From Hyalangium versicolor (GTDB taxonomy: Bacteria; Myxococcota; Myxococcia; Myxococcales; Myxococcaceae): 64,000 bases of DNA. Position 1 is the first letter of the stretch. Each line of letters begins with the position of its first letter. The stretch lies in assembly GCF_020103695.1 (NCBI RefSeq), contig NZ_JAHXBF010000038.1, forward strand, positions 41,152-105,151, in the 5' to 3' direction. A program made the position numbers and the translations under genes. The notes under the pieces are model-generated. The model was not told the origin of the DNA. It searched no databases and was given only the letters and a program-made list of their open reading frames with translations. This document shows positions 42,421 to 51,438 of the stretch, piece after piece.

Positions 42421-44397
42421 ATGCCCCAAGACAAGAGCCCCCTCTACATCTGCTTCGAATTCTCGCGCAAGAACAAGAGGTTCTCGCCAGAGAGGCAGGA
42501 GTACATCGTCCGTGACAAGCGTGTTCGCTACGACTCGGCCTGGTTCCCCTGGGACGATCCGGGCATTCGTCAGACGCTGGATGAGTTGAGGTCAGAACGC
42601 GCCTCGTCCACGGCGCTGGAAGTGCTCGGCCAACACCTGACCGATTTCTTGGAGCAGGCGAAGTGGTCGCGGTACGAGGATGCTATCGAGAGGGCAGTGC
42701 AGGAAGGTCGCCCCGTCGATCTCACGATTCGTACGGATGCTCCTGAACTCCATGCTCTGCCTTGGGACTTGATAAAGCTTGGCTCCCTTGACAGGCAACT
42801 GGCCGAGATTCCCGACTGCCTGGTCCGTTGCGAATGGCTTCAGAAGCCCCCATCCGGAGTGGTTCCTCCCACGGGGAGGATTCTGCTCGCCTGCTCCGCA
42901 GCAGGGAGAGACGTCCCATTCTCCAAGCATCTCGATACGATCCAGGAAGTCTGCCAGAATGCAGGTCTCGACTTTCGCCTAGATCAAGACGTGCTCACGG
43001 GCTTGAGCCGCGAGAAACTGGCACAAGCACTAGAGGATACCGAGCGTCCTGTTACCGTTCTACACCTGCTCTGTCATGGCGGGATGGCTGGCGAGGATGC
43101 GCATGGGCTCGTGCTCAACCCGAAGGATGCTCTTGATGACCCGGATCAGCTTGACCCATTGGAACTGCGCAGGCTCGTTCCTGGAGGGGTAACCTCACTT
43201 AGACTCGTGACCCTCTGTGCCTGCATGAGTGGTGACGCGAGTATCTCTGCCAACGTCCTGGGCAGTATCGGCCGCATCTTCCACCGCGTGGGAGTACCTG
43301 CCGTCATCGCCTCTCGGTTCGCGTTCTCCTGCGACGGCTCTGTCACGCTGACAAAAGAGCTCTACACCAAGCTGCTCTTGGACAAAGTCAGCCTGCGGAA
43401 GGCCATCTCCTCCGCTCGAATCCAGATGCTACGCGATCCAGGAGCCAGGGACTGGGTGGCGCTTCAGTTCTACGGCGGCGAGGAGGATGAGGCGGCGCTC
43501 CGGCCCTTCGATCTGCCAGTGCCCGCCAGCGCCAACGTAAACCGTCCGGAGTTGCTCCTCGTCTGCCACGAAGCATTCTCCTCAGTGCAGAAGGCTCCGG
43601 GGCATATCCACGCGAGGAGACTCCTCGAGAACCGCTCCTTGCAAACGGTTGTTATTGATCAGACAAAAGCACTTGGGAAGAACCGGCGCTCCAACCTAGC
43701 CACCCAGGTGAGGCGGCTGGTCAAGCCCAATGGCGAACTCCAGACCGCATTCTCGAAACCAGATGTGGAGCTACTCTACTACGGCTTTCCTCTAGTCCCT
43801 TTCGCGATCCTCGCTGGTTACCTCGCCAAGGCGACCAAGCACGTGCACGTCATCGAATACGATCGTGACTGTGACGGAGGCAAGGGATGCTTCACGTGGG
43901 ACGAGTCGGGCAATAGCTCCTATCCATTGTTGGAGATGGCAAAGCCTGTTCTCGGAGAGGGGAAGGCCGTCCGGCTCCGCATCTCTATTTCCTCTGTTGT
44001 CAAGCCAGCAGACTGCGACGAGGTATTCCCGGCGAGTGAGTTGGGTGCGGATCTCCACTTCAAAGTCGAGAAGCCTGACTTCGGGATCGTACGGCGCGAA
44101 GAGCAGGCACAGGCATACAAGCAGGTACTCCGGAAGCAGCTCAATCACTGCATGAACGAGTTCGATGACATTGAGAGCTTCCATGTCTTTGCCGCCGTCC
44201 CCGTCAGCATCGCATTCCTCTTGGGGCAGGTGCTCTCTGCGACAGCCTTCCCACGCTGCTACGTCTACAACTTCAACAGACACGCCGAGCCAAAGCCCGG
44301 CTACGAGTGGCGACTCAGTCTGGATGACGCCCTCCATAACAAGAAGCCGTTCGTTCACATCTTCAATCGCGTCCGTACCCCTGGAGAAACATCATGA
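42421..44397 (+). CDS. CHAT-SAVED: cyclic-nucleotide-activated caspase-like protease
   Basis: 658 residues. The N-terminal 350 residues form a CHAT protease, with LHLLCHGG (His219) and TLCACMSGD (Cys268) as the dyad and VIASRFAFS after it. The C-terminal 270 residues fit a SAVED domain: FHVFAAVPVSIAFLLGQVL, then CYVYNFNR and a Y-E-W-R-L end strand. SAVED binds cyclic oligonucleotides made by CD-NTases and type III CRISPR. In Haliangium type III-B CRISPR a SAVED-CHAT protease starts a cleavage cascade. Here the ATG of the CD-NTase overlaps its stop (ATGA), so it is part of a CBASS. Cytoplasmic. Its substrates are probably encoded in the genes before it. Confidence 0.9.
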   Translation: MPQDKSPLYICFEFSRKNKRFSPERQEYIVRDKRVRYDSAWFPWDDPGIRQTLDELRSERASSTALEVLGQHLTDFLEQAKWSRYEDAIERAVQEGRPVDLTIRTDAPELHALPWDLIKLGSLDRQLAEIPDCLVRCEWLQKPPSGVVPPTGRILLACSAAGRDVPFSKHLDTIQEVCQNAGLDFRLDQDVLTGLSREKLAQALEDTERPVTVLHLLCHGGMAGEDAHGLVLNPKDALDDPDQLDPLELRRLVPGGVTSLRLVTLCACMSGDASISANVLGSIGRIFHRVGVPAVIASRFAFSCDGSVTLTKELYTKLLLDKVSLRKAISSARIQMLRDPGARDWVALQFYGGEEDEAALRPFDLPVPASANVNRPELLLVCHEAFSSVQKAPGHIHARRLLENRSLQTVVIDQTKALGKNRRSNLATQVRRLVKPNGELQTAFSKPDVELLYYGFPLVPFAILAGYLAKATKHVHVIEYDRDCDGGKGCFTWDESGNSSYPLLEMAKPVLGEGKAVRLRISISSVVKPADCDEVFPASELGADLHFKVEKPDFGIVRREEQAQAYKQVLRKQLNHCMNEFDDIESFHVFAAVPVSIAFLLGQVLSATAFPRCYVYNFNRHAEPKPGYEWRLSLDDALHNKKPFVHIFNRVRTPGETS

Positions 44398-45425
44398 CTC
44401 AGCTGAGCACCCGGAGCGTGCTTCACCGCCGCATGAGCGCATTCGTTGACTGGATCCGCACAGATGAAGCCAAGGTGGAGACCATCCGCAAGCAATCAGC
44501 GGAGATCCGCTCGCGCATTCGTGGGCAGGCCGATAAGGAGGGCTTGACGGTCCGCTCGACGCCGAACTCTGGCTCCTTCGAGAAGAAGACAGGCCTGCGC
44601 CGTCACCTGCAGGGTGAATCAGAGGTTGAAGGACAGGACATCGATCTGCCCTTCGTCATCTCTCCGCATGACGAAGACGGCAAGAAGATAGATGAGCTGC
44701 TCAACCGGTTCGCGCGCTACGCCGCGATCAGCTACCCAGAGACCAGTCGAACTGAGACGCGGAGTTCCATCCAGCTCGACTTCGTGGGGACGAAGCTTCG
44801 TTATGATCTCGTTCCCATGCTCGCTGTCCCAGGGGATAACGAGTCGCAGATCCTCCTGCGAAAGAACGGGGAGGAGCGAAGAACCTCTGTCCAGAAGCAC
44901 ATTGACTTCGTCACCCGGCGCACCGGAGAGAGCAATAATCTCCCAGGGCGCGTCAAGTTCAACGAGTGCGTACGGCTCGTCAAATGGTGGAGAGAATTTC
45001 GCCAAGTGAATGCACGAGTCCTGAAGGATGTCCCCTCCATCGTGCTCGATCTCATGTGCGCTCACGCCTATGACCATCTCCGAGTCCGAGAAACCTATGC
45101 GGAGACGCTAGCGCAATGGTTCAGCTACCTCGCCGCCGCTGTGCAGAAACGCCAGCGGGTCGCCTTCAATGACTTCGGCCCATTCCCGGCCGTGAATAGC
45201 GCGGCTGTGTGGGAGGTTCTCGATCCCGTCAATCCCAATAACAACATCGTCTCCCCATGGAACAACTTCCAAGTCGAGGAGTTTGGGGAATGGCTTGAGG
45301 AGAGCTGCGACATCCTCCACCGCGCCATTGCCGCCGACCTTCGCGGAGATGATGTGGCGAGCATGGTGTCGCTGGTCGAGCTTTTCGGCAACCCGTTCAA
45401 GCATCATTGCGAGGCAGCGAAATGA
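44394..45425 (+). CDS. CBASS CD-NTase (cGAS/DncV-like nucleotidyltransferase)
   Basis: 343 residues. The active site is visible: NSGSFEKKT (Gly60-Ser61), EGQDIDLPFVI (Asp82, Asp84) and LRYDLVPML (Asp138), giving GS, DxD and the third carboxylate. The helical C-terminal half (RLVKWWREF, IVLDLMCAHAYDH) fits the CD-NTase OAS-like core. On phage detection it would make a cyclic di- or trinucleotide that activates both SAVED effectors. Next to HORMA and TRIP13 genes this is a clade C/D-type enzyme of type III CBASS; the product is not predictable by eye. Start overlaps the preceding stop. Confidence 0.92.
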   Translation: MTQLSTRSVLHRRMSAFVDWIRTDEAKVETIRKQSAEIRSRIRGQADKEGLTVRSTPNSGSFEKKTGLRRHLQGESEVEGQDIDLPFVISPHDEDGKKIDELLNRFARYAAISYPETSRTETRSSIQLDFVGTKLRYDLVPMLAVPGDNESQILLRKNGEERRTSVQKHIDFVTRRTGESNNLPGRVKFNECVRLVKWWREFRQVNARVLKDVPSIVLDLMCAHAYDHLRVRETYAETLAQWFSYLAAAVQKRQRVAFNDFGPFPAVNSAAVWEVLDPVNPNNNIVSPWNNFQVEEFGEWLEESCDILHRAIAADLRGDDVASMVSLVELFGNPFKHHCEAAK

Positions 45426-45901
45426 CAGAGTCTCGCACGGGCACCACTACCTTCACTGAGGCTCGAGTCCGAGAAGTCATGAAGCCGGTCATGGATGACC
45501 TTGTCGCATGTGTCATGAATGGGTTTATTTCAATAGAAAGGGCTCAGAAGTGGTGCAATGATCTGACCTATCTACTGACCCAACAGGCTATCTCCATTTT
45601 CGAGCTTCAGCTTACCCAGCCTGACGGGAGCGAAGTGGGCTTCGAGTACAGGGTGAGTGACGACGGTTCACTGTTTGAGTCATCGCCTTCGGGGGGGCAG
45701 CGGCTCCACCTGCTTCCCCAGGGCACTAAAGCCAACCTCTGGGTACGCTACCGCGACAACGTCGAACCCCATGTGCACGAGGAGATGCGCAGGAGGAACT
45801 GGGGAGCGGGGGGGGGCAGCCTTGGCGGAACTGCTGTCCGTGAGCGCGCGTACTCTAATGAAAGCTACGGGCTGATTCGCGGCAGGTTAGGAGACTGGTG
45901 A
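45422..45901 (+). CDS. cap7: CBASS HORMA-domain protein (Cap7-like)
   Basis: 159 residues from ATG 45422, overlapping the CD-NTase stop (ATGA). The order of motifs follows bacterial CBASS HORMA proteins: TFTEARVREVMKPVMDDL helix, ERAQKWCNDLTYLL, a two-stranded region with FELQLTQPDGSEVGFEYRV, the GGQRLHLLPQGTKANLWV segment, RRRNWGAGGGSL and a C-terminal safety-belt-like YSNESYGLIRG. HORMA proteins bind peptide ligands in the closed state and then switch on the CD-NTase. The next gene is the TRIP13-like remodeller expected with it. Confidence 0.85.
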   Translation: MTESRTGTTTFTEARVREVMKPVMDDLVACVMNGFISIERAQKWCNDLTYLLTQQAISIFELQLTQPDGSEVGFEYRVSDDGSLFESSPSGGQRLHLLPQGTKANLWVRYRDNVEPHVHEEMRRRNWGAGGGSLGGTAVRERAYSNESYGLIRGRLGDW

Positions 45902-46776
45902 TGGCTGAGTTGCACCTCGTAGAGACTGTTCATCCGCAGGATGCGGTGCGGGATCGCTTCGATGCCTTGGTGGGGCTCGACGCCCACAAGCAACGCCTGA
46001 TTGAAGGGCTGCTCCTGTGGATGGACCAGAAGGGGCTGGAGACTTGGCTCCGGAGCCATCATCGCCATGGCTTGCCTCTCGTAGACACCATTCGAGGGGC
46101 CGCGCCGCTCGTGTTGCTCTCTGGGGAAGTGGGCTGTGGAAAAACAGCCCTGGCGACAACGGTGGCGACCCCACTGGCGGATGAACTCGAAGAGAAGGTT
46201 CGGATGCTGGAGAGCCCTTCTGATATCCGGGGCACGGGGCTGGTGGGGGAACTCTCGGCAAGAGTCGCGGCGACTTTTACCCAAGCTCGAGCAAAGGTCG
46301 GGAAGGGGGCGGGGTTGCTCATCATCGACGAGGCGGATGATCTCGGCCTGAGCCGCTCCGAGCGGCAGGCCCATCACGAGGACAGGGCAGGCCTCAATGT
46401 GTTGATCAAGCAGATTGATCTTCTTGCACGAGAGAAGACCCGCTTGGCGGTGCTGATGATCACCAACCGTGCGCGCGCGATGGATCCAGCACTTCTACGG
46501 CGTGCGACGCTCACACTGGAGTTCACTCGTCCCGGCCCTGCCGAGCGCCAGCTCCTATTCAACCGTTTGCTTGAGGGGAGCCGCCATTCTCCTAAGGACG
46601 TGGAACTGCTCGTGCAACAGAGCGAGCAGGCCGTTCCCTTTTCGTACTCCGACCTGACTCTGCGGGTTGCTCGTGCCGCACTCCTCGAGTCCGTACGGCA
46701 GGACGAGCCGTTTGGTCCCACCAGCCTCATGGCGGCTTTGAAGCGCGTAGAACCGTCGCCGTTGATGGAGGAATAG
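45901..46776 (+). CDS. cap6: CBASS TRIP13-like AAA+ ATPase (Cap6-like)
   Basis: 291 residues from ATG 45901, with a one-base overlap with the HORMA stop (TGATG); a GTG codon directly before is also possible. Walker A is GEVGCGKT (75-82), Walker B LLIIDEADD (Asp143, Glu144), sensor 1 MITNRARAMD with an arginine-finger region ALLRRA. In type III CBASS this enzyme opens and resets the HORMA protein so that the CD-NTase stays off without infection. Length and order fit bacterial Cap6. Confidence 0.88.
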   Translation: MAELHLVETVHPQDAVRDRFDALVGLDAHKQRLIEGLLLWMDQKGLETWLRSHHRHGLPLVDTIRGAAPLVLLSGEVGCGKTALATTVATPLADELEEKVRMLESPSDIRGTGLVGELSARVAATFTQARAKVGKGAGLLIIDEADDLGLSRSERQAHHEDRAGLNVLIKQIDLLAREKTRLAVLMITNRARAMDPALLRRATLTLEFTRPGPAERQLLFNRLLEGSRHSPKDVELLVQQSEQAVPFSYSDLTLRVARAALLESVRQDEPFGPTSLMAALKRVEPSPLMEE

Positions 46777-46780
46777 CTGA

Positions 46781-47974
46781 ATGCCCAGTACTCGCTCCTC
46801 TGACGACCCGGGCAGGTCTAAGAAGGCCTCGTCGGCAGTCGTTACCCGGAAGGTGCCACCGGATACCAAGCTACGCCTGGCCGTTGCCGCGGGCGGGCGA
46901 TGCGAATTCCGCGGCTGCAACCTCTTCTTGTATGAGCACCACGTCACTGGCACTGACGGAAACTTCGCGGAGGCCGCGCACATCGTGGGCTTCCGCGAGG
47001 GCGGACCCCGCGGAGAGGATCCTGAACGTCCCGAGGAAATTCACGCACTCAAGAATCTTCTGCTCCTCTGTCCGAGCTGCCACAAGCTCATCGACGATCG
47101 ACCGGAGGAGTTCTCACGGTTGGTGCTAGACGCCCATAAGCGCGAGCACGAGGAGCGTATCCACCACCTCACCGGCCTGGGTCCACATCTTCAGACAGTC
47201 GTGGTGCAGCTCAAGTCGAGCATCCACGGCCAACCGGTGGAAATCCCACTTGTGGACGTCAGGAAGGCCGTGGCACCGAGATACCCGGCCGGTCGCAAGC
47301 CCCATCTCATCGACCTCACTGTTCTATCGGACGACGGTGACGCCTTCTACGCGGCCGCTCAGGAAGTGATCCGTCGTGAAGTCCGGATGTTGTATGCCAA
47401 AGGGACGGACGTGGATGCGGTCAGGCACATCTCGCTCTTTGCCCTCGCACCGATTCCGCTTCTTGTCGCGCTGGGCGCGCAGCTGAGCAGCAAGATCCCC
47501 GTCGAACTCTTCCAGCGGCACAGGGATACCCAGGACTGGGGGTGGAAGACTGAAGGCTCGCCCGCTCAGTTTAGCATTCGCACGTTGCGGAGCGGCGCCG
47601 ACCTGACGAAGGTGGCGGTCGTCTTGCCCCTGAGCGGTCCCATCGCTGCCGAGCGACTCCCCGCCGCCATTGACAGCCAGTTCACTGTTTACGAGATTGC
47701 CCTTGAAGGGCAACCACCTGGTACGGACTTCCTGCGCACTCGTAACGACCTGATTCGGTTCGAAGCTACGTACCGTCAACTCCTCTCGATGATTGTCGGG
47801 GCGCACCCAAGCGCGCGCGACGTTCATCTTTTCTCTGCAGTGCCAGCACCCATCGCCATCGCTTGTGGGCACCAAGTCTTGCCTAAAGCTCAGCCCGCTC
47901 TCATCGTCTACGACTATGTTGCCGTGAAGGGCTGCTTCATCTTCTGCCTAAGGATCGATCAGGGCCATGCGTGA
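46781..47974 (+). CDS. cap5: HNH-SAVED nuclease effector (Cap5-like)
   Basis: 397 residues from ATG 46781, with GGAGG 9 nt upstream. N-terminal HNH endonuclease with a zinc site: CEFRGCN, AEAAHIVGF, ALKNLLLLCPSCHKLIDD. A SAVED domain occupies about 200-397 (SLFALAPIPLLVALGAQL, FQRHRDTQDWGW, VHLFSAVPAPIAIACGHQV, ALIVYDY). Cap5 proteins degrade DNA when SAVED binds the cyclic nucleotide. It is the last gene of the coupled set and the second SAVED effector of the same system. Confidence 0.92.
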   Translation: MPSTRSSDDPGRSKKASSAVVTRKVPPDTKLRLAVAAGGRCEFRGCNLFLYEHHVTGTDGNFAEAAHIVGFREGGPRGEDPERPEEIHALKNLLLLCPSCHKLIDDRPEEFSRLVLDAHKREHEERIHHLTGLGPHLQTVVVQLKSSIHGQPVEIPLVDVRKAVAPRYPAGRKPHLIDLTVLSDDGDAFYAAAQEVIRREVRMLYAKGTDVDAVRHISLFALAPIPLLVALGAQLSSKIPVELFQRHRDTQDWGWKTEGSPAQFSIRTLRSGADLTKVAVVLPLSGPIAAERLPAAIDSQFTVYEIALEGQPPGTDFLRTRNDLIRFEATYRQLLSMIVGAHPSARDVHLFSAVPAPIAIACGHQVLPKAQPALIVYDYVAVKGCFIFCLRIDQGHA

Positions 47975-48445
47975 ACATCTCGCAGCAATCCTGACATCGC
48001 CGCCAGCCCGGCCCTGCTTGGGGCGAGACGCGATGGCTGGAGACGATGCGCGAGAAGCGCAGGATTTCGATCGCGGCGAGCGAGATCGCCCGGGCCCCCG
48101 CGATGTCTCAAGGCCTTGTCAGTTCGAGGCGTTGCCTCGCTAGGCGAGCTGCAGTCACGCGGATCGTTGGCCCGCGTTTCCGGGAGATCGTCTCCCCCTG
48201 CGCCTCGAGCCGGGGAACATGAGGATTGTGGATGCGCGCCAGGAGCGAGGCCTCTCGCGCCCCAGGCGCCTCGGCCCCTCCCACCGAAGCCTGGCGGAGC
48301 GAAAGACCACCGGGCGTGGACGCGAAAGAGGCCGCCAATTCTTCCTATGCGTCTGTGGAGCGGCTCCAACAAGGACGGTGTACCGCGCCCAACCTCGCGC
48401 GGAAGGGACAACGTGGGTGCGGCGGGCCGGGACGCACCCGCGTTG
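47975..48445. other. Non-coding stretch after CBASS
   Basis: About 470 bp with several open frames on both strands but none with a recognised motif, a ribosome site or neighbouring support. It may be decayed coding DNA. Confidence 0.35.
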
Positions 48446-48991
48446 TCAGTAGAATGGCCCCTCGTCGGCGCCGAGCTGTCGTGCCGCCTTCTCCCAGGAG
48501 GCCCCCCGCTCGTCGTCCGGCCAGTGGGTGACGATGCTGCCCCCGCGGCTCACCTCGCTCACGGCGCTCATCGCCGCCAGGTGGGCGTCCCCCGTGACGA
48601 ACTCGTACATGGCTGCTTCATCCTTCCAGACGGTGAACGTGCGCGCTGTCTTGCAGCGCTCGGAGGAGGCGAACGCGACGGCCATCAGCCCTGGCTGGCG
48701 GCTCAGCGCCTCGTTGATGGGGCCGATGAGCTCCTGGAAGCGGGCCTGGGCCTGCGCGTCCGTCTTCATCTTCAGGTACGTGCTGCTCAGGATGTACTGG
48801 CCGGGCGCCAGGGTTCCGTCCTCGCGGACCGCCGGCCCGGACAGCGGAAGATCGCGGGTGAGATCCTCCTCCAACCGTTCGCGGGTGCAGCCAGCCAGCT
48901 CCTCCACGGCAGGAGGCGGATCGATCTGCTTCGTCGAGTCACAGGCCAGCAGGCTGAGTGTTGCGAGGCAGGAGGTGAGGATGCGCTTCAT
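48446..48991 (-). CDS. Lipoprotein with an antibiotic-biosynthesis-monooxygenase-like domain
   Basis: 181 residues from ATG 48991, with AAGGAG 9 nt upstream. The lipobox is LATLSLLACDS. The C-terminal 110 residues (STYLKMKTDAQAQARFQELI, then MAVAFASSERCKTARTFTVW and AAMYEFVTGDAHLAAM) fit the dimeric ferredoxin-like ABM fold or the related DUF3291 type. An enzymatic role is uncertain. It lies 14 bp after the next gene upstream and is probably cotranscribed with it. Confidence 0.65.
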   Translation of the reverse strand: MKRILTSCLATLSLLACDSTKQIDPPPAVEELAGCTRERLEEDLTRDLPLSGPAVREDGTLAPGQYILSSTYLKMKTDAQAQARFQELIGPINEALSRQPGLMAVAFASSERCKTARTFTVWKDEAAMYEFVTGDAHLAAMSAVSEVSRGGSIVTHWPDDERGASWEKAARQLGADEGPFY

Positions 48992-49005
48992 GGGTGCAGC
49001 TCCTT

Positions 49006-49383
49006 TCAGAGGGACGACTCAGGACGACAAGAGGACGGCTCGGAGACGGCGCCAAAGAGCAGCGGGGTAAAGGAACGCCCGAGCCTGGCCGAGGTGAAAC
49101 TCTCCGCACGTGCCAGCACCCGCACCGAGACCTCCGGCGTCCCAACGGCCGAGGAGCGCAGCGTGGCCACCCAGTGGAGGACTCCCGCCGCGTCCCGCAC
49201 CCGCAGGTAGAGGTAGCTGCCAGCCGGCAGGCGCTCCTCCACGTGGCCACACACCGTGTAGCGGGCGGCGGCGGCGAGCGAGTAGCGAACGAGCGGGTTG
49301 CTCCCTGTCGAGGAGCGAGACGCGACGGCGGTCAGCACCACCAGTCCGCCCAGGGCCATCATCCACGGCAGCGTGCGTTTCAT
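49006..49383 (-). CDS. Small membrane-anchored hypothetical protein
   Basis: 125 residues from ATG 49383, chosen because it places a hydrophobic helix at the start (TLPWMMALGGLVVLTAVAS). The remainder has YTVCGHVEERLPAGSYLYLR and WVATLRSSAVGTPEVSV, suggesting a small OB-like or beta domain outside the membrane. No family recognised. Confidence 0.6.
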   Translation of the reverse strand: MKRTLPWMMALGGLVVLTAVASRSSTGSNPLVRYSLAAAARYTVCGHVEERLPAGSYLYLRVRDAAGVLHWVATLRSSAVGTPEVSVRVLARAESFTSARLGRSFTPLLFGAVSEPSSCRPESSL

Positions 49384-49486
49384 GCCCCCAAGGTAGAGAG
49401 CAGCACCTGCCCACCGAGCGACGCCCGACCAGCGGCCCACCGGCGGGGATGAACGGCGGCTGCTGGACGACGAGCGGCGGCTCCGC

Positions 49487-50230
49487 TCACCCCGGAGCTC
49501 CGTTCAGCCCGAGTCCCTCCTTCACCGCCGCCAGCAGACGGCGGCTTACCCGGGCAACCTGGCCGTCCCGCATCTCCACCGCGAACGAGCCCTCCAGGGT
49601 GCGCAGTGCCTTGATGCTGCCCACGTGCACCAGCTCCCCCCGGTGCACCCGCAGGAAGCCCCGCCCGCGCAGGCGCTCCTCCAGGGAGCTCAGTGACTCC
49701 TCTGTCACCTGCTCCGCGCCGTCCGCGTGGAAGAGCGTGTACTTGTCCGCAGCCCAGAAGCGGGTGATGTCTCGCGCGTCGAAGAAGCGGATCGCCCCGG
49801 GCGTGCTGGTGACGACGCGCGTCGAGGCCCCCGCCGGCCACACCGTCTCCAGCGCCCGGGAGACCGACTCCCGAGTGGCCAGTTGGCGCAGTCGCGCGCG
49901 CTCCATCGCCGCAGCCAGCCGCTCCGGGCGTACCGGCTTGAGCAGGTAGTCCACGGCGTTCACCTCGAACGCCTGCACCGCGTGCTCGTCATACGCGGTG
50001 ACGAAGATCAGCGGTGGTAGATCCGTGTAGCGCTGCGCGAGGGTCAACCCGTCCAGCCCCGGCATGCGGATGTCCAGCAGCAGCAACTCGGGCTGGAGCA
50101 CCTCCACCTGGCGCAGGGCCTCATGGCCGTCCCCGGCTTCGCCCACCACCTCCACACCGGCCACCGCCTCGAGCAGGCGGCGCAGGCGGCTGCGCGCCGG
50201 CTCCTCGTCATCCACGATGAGGACCCTCAT
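49487..50230 (-). CDS. LytTR-type response regulator
   Basis: 247 residues from ATG 50230, overlapping the kinase stop (ATGA). Receiver domain 1-120 with IVDDEEPAR, phospho-acceptor Asp53 in LLLLDIRMPG, VTAYDEHAV and LLKPV. LytTR DNA-binding domain about 145-245 with RFWAADKYTLFHADG, LRVHRGELVHVGSI and VSRRLLAAVKEGL. It would activate genes from direct-repeat sites after phosphorylation by the coupled kinase. Target genes are unknown. Confidence 0.92.
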   Translation of the reverse strand: MRVLIVDDEEPARSRLRRLLEAVAGVEVVGEAGDGHEALRQVEVLQPELLLLDIRMPGLDGLTLAQRYTDLPPLIFVTAYDEHAVQAFEVNAVDYLLKPVRPERLAAAMERARLRQLATRESVSRALETVWPAGASTRVVTSTPGAIRFFDARDITRFWAADKYTLFHADGAEQVTEESLSSLEERLRGRGFLRVHRGELVHVGSIKALRTLEGSFAVEMRDGQVARVSRRLLAAVKEGLGLNGAPG

Positions 50231-51324
50231 GTCATGCCTCCCAAAGGCAGTGCGAGGAGCGCCCTGCACCCGCCCGTGGATGCCGGCTCCAGCTTGAAGG
50301 CTCCCCGCTCGCCGTAAACCAGCAGCACCCGCTCGCGGAGATCCCTCACGCTCGTCTGGGTCCCTCGGTGCTCCGAGGCGCCTGGCCCCGGACCGTCGTC
50401 CTCCACGGCCAGGGTGACGCGGTTCTCCTCGCGCCGGATGCGGATGCTCACGTGGAGCTGCTGCCGGTTGGCCAGTCCGTGGAGGATGGCGTTCTCCACC
50501 AGCGGTTGGAGCAGCAGCGGCGGCACATGAAAGCCGGCGGAGCCCTCATCGAACTCGAGCTCCACCTTCAGCCGCGAGCCATAGCGCGCCTGCTGGATGG
50601 CGACGTAGTCGCGCACCATGTCCACCTCGCGTCGCAGCGGCACCATGCGTGTCTTCGAGCTCTCCAGGGCATAGCGGAACAGATCCGCCAGTCGCTCGAG
50701 TGTGCGCTCCGCGAGTTCGGGATCCCGGGGGATGAAGCTGGCCACCGCGTTGAGGGTGTTGAAGAAGAAGTGGGGCTGGATGCGCGCATGCAGCGCCTCG
50801 ATCTGGGCCTGCAGCGCCGCCTGACGCTCGGCCTGGGCCATGCGCTCGCTGAGGAGTGCCCGGTTGCGCAGCCGCTGGACGATGAGCGCTGGGAAGAGAA
50901 CGGCCCCGGAGATGATGACGCACGTCACGTAGAAATGGAGCGGGCCGTTCGGACTGCCGCCATACCGGCCCATCCACGGCCTCATGAGCCAGGCCATCCC
51001 GATGGCCACGGCGAAGGTGACGACCAGGTGCAGGGCGCCCCTTGCCGCCGGGCTCCGGAGCCGCCGGAGCAGCCCTGGCATCACCCAGCGGTAGAGGAGG
51101 TGGAAGGTGGGCGACAGCACGACCCAGGGCATGAAGGCGGTCACCAACATCCCGAGCGCGACGTCCAGGGGCACGGAGAAGAGGTCGTGCTTGAGCAGCG
51201 GCGCGGCGGCGAGCGCGCTGAGGGGGTAGAGCCACACCATCTCCCGGGGCAACAGCTCGGCCTCGTCTGGACTGTGGACCTTGGGGGGGCGGTTGTCCGC
51301 ACTCGGGGCGTCAGGATCTCCCAT
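50227..51324 (-). CDS. LytS-type sensor histidine kinase
   Basis: 365 residues from ATG 51324. Four hydrophobic helices lie in about 28-155, without a recognised ligand domain. A coiled region (LLSERMAQAERQAALQAQIE) leads into the His_kinase family block ARIQPHFFFNTLNAVASFIP with the phospho-acceptor His. The ATPase domain has LVENAILHGLANRQ, VEDDGPGPG and RERVLLVYG. Coupled to the LytTR regulator. Confidence 0.92.
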   Translation of the reverse strand: MGDPDAPSADNRPPKVHSPDEAELLPREMVWLYPLSALAAAPLLKHDLFSVPLDVALGMLVTAFMPWVVLSPTFHLLYRWVMPGLLRRLRSPAARGALHLVVTFAVAIGMAWLMRPWMGRYGGSPNGPLHFYVTCVIISGAVLFPALIVQRLRNRALLSERMAQAERQAALQAQIEALHARIQPHFFFNTLNAVASFIPRDPELAERTLERLADLFRYALESSKTRMVPLRREVDMVRDYVAIQQARYGSRLKVELEFDEGSAGFHVPPLLLQPLVENAILHGLANRQQLHVSIRIRREENRVTLAVEDDGPGPGASEHRGTQTSVRDLRERVLLVYGERGAFKLEPASTGGCRALLALPLGGMT

Positions 51325-51438
51325 GGGGCCACGGTAGCTCCGGGCCCATGGTCGGAAAATGCCTCCGACGAACGGTCACTCCCTTCCGACGAGCGGCTGC
51401 CGGGGGATGCAGACCCGCCGCCAGCATGGAAGCAACTG

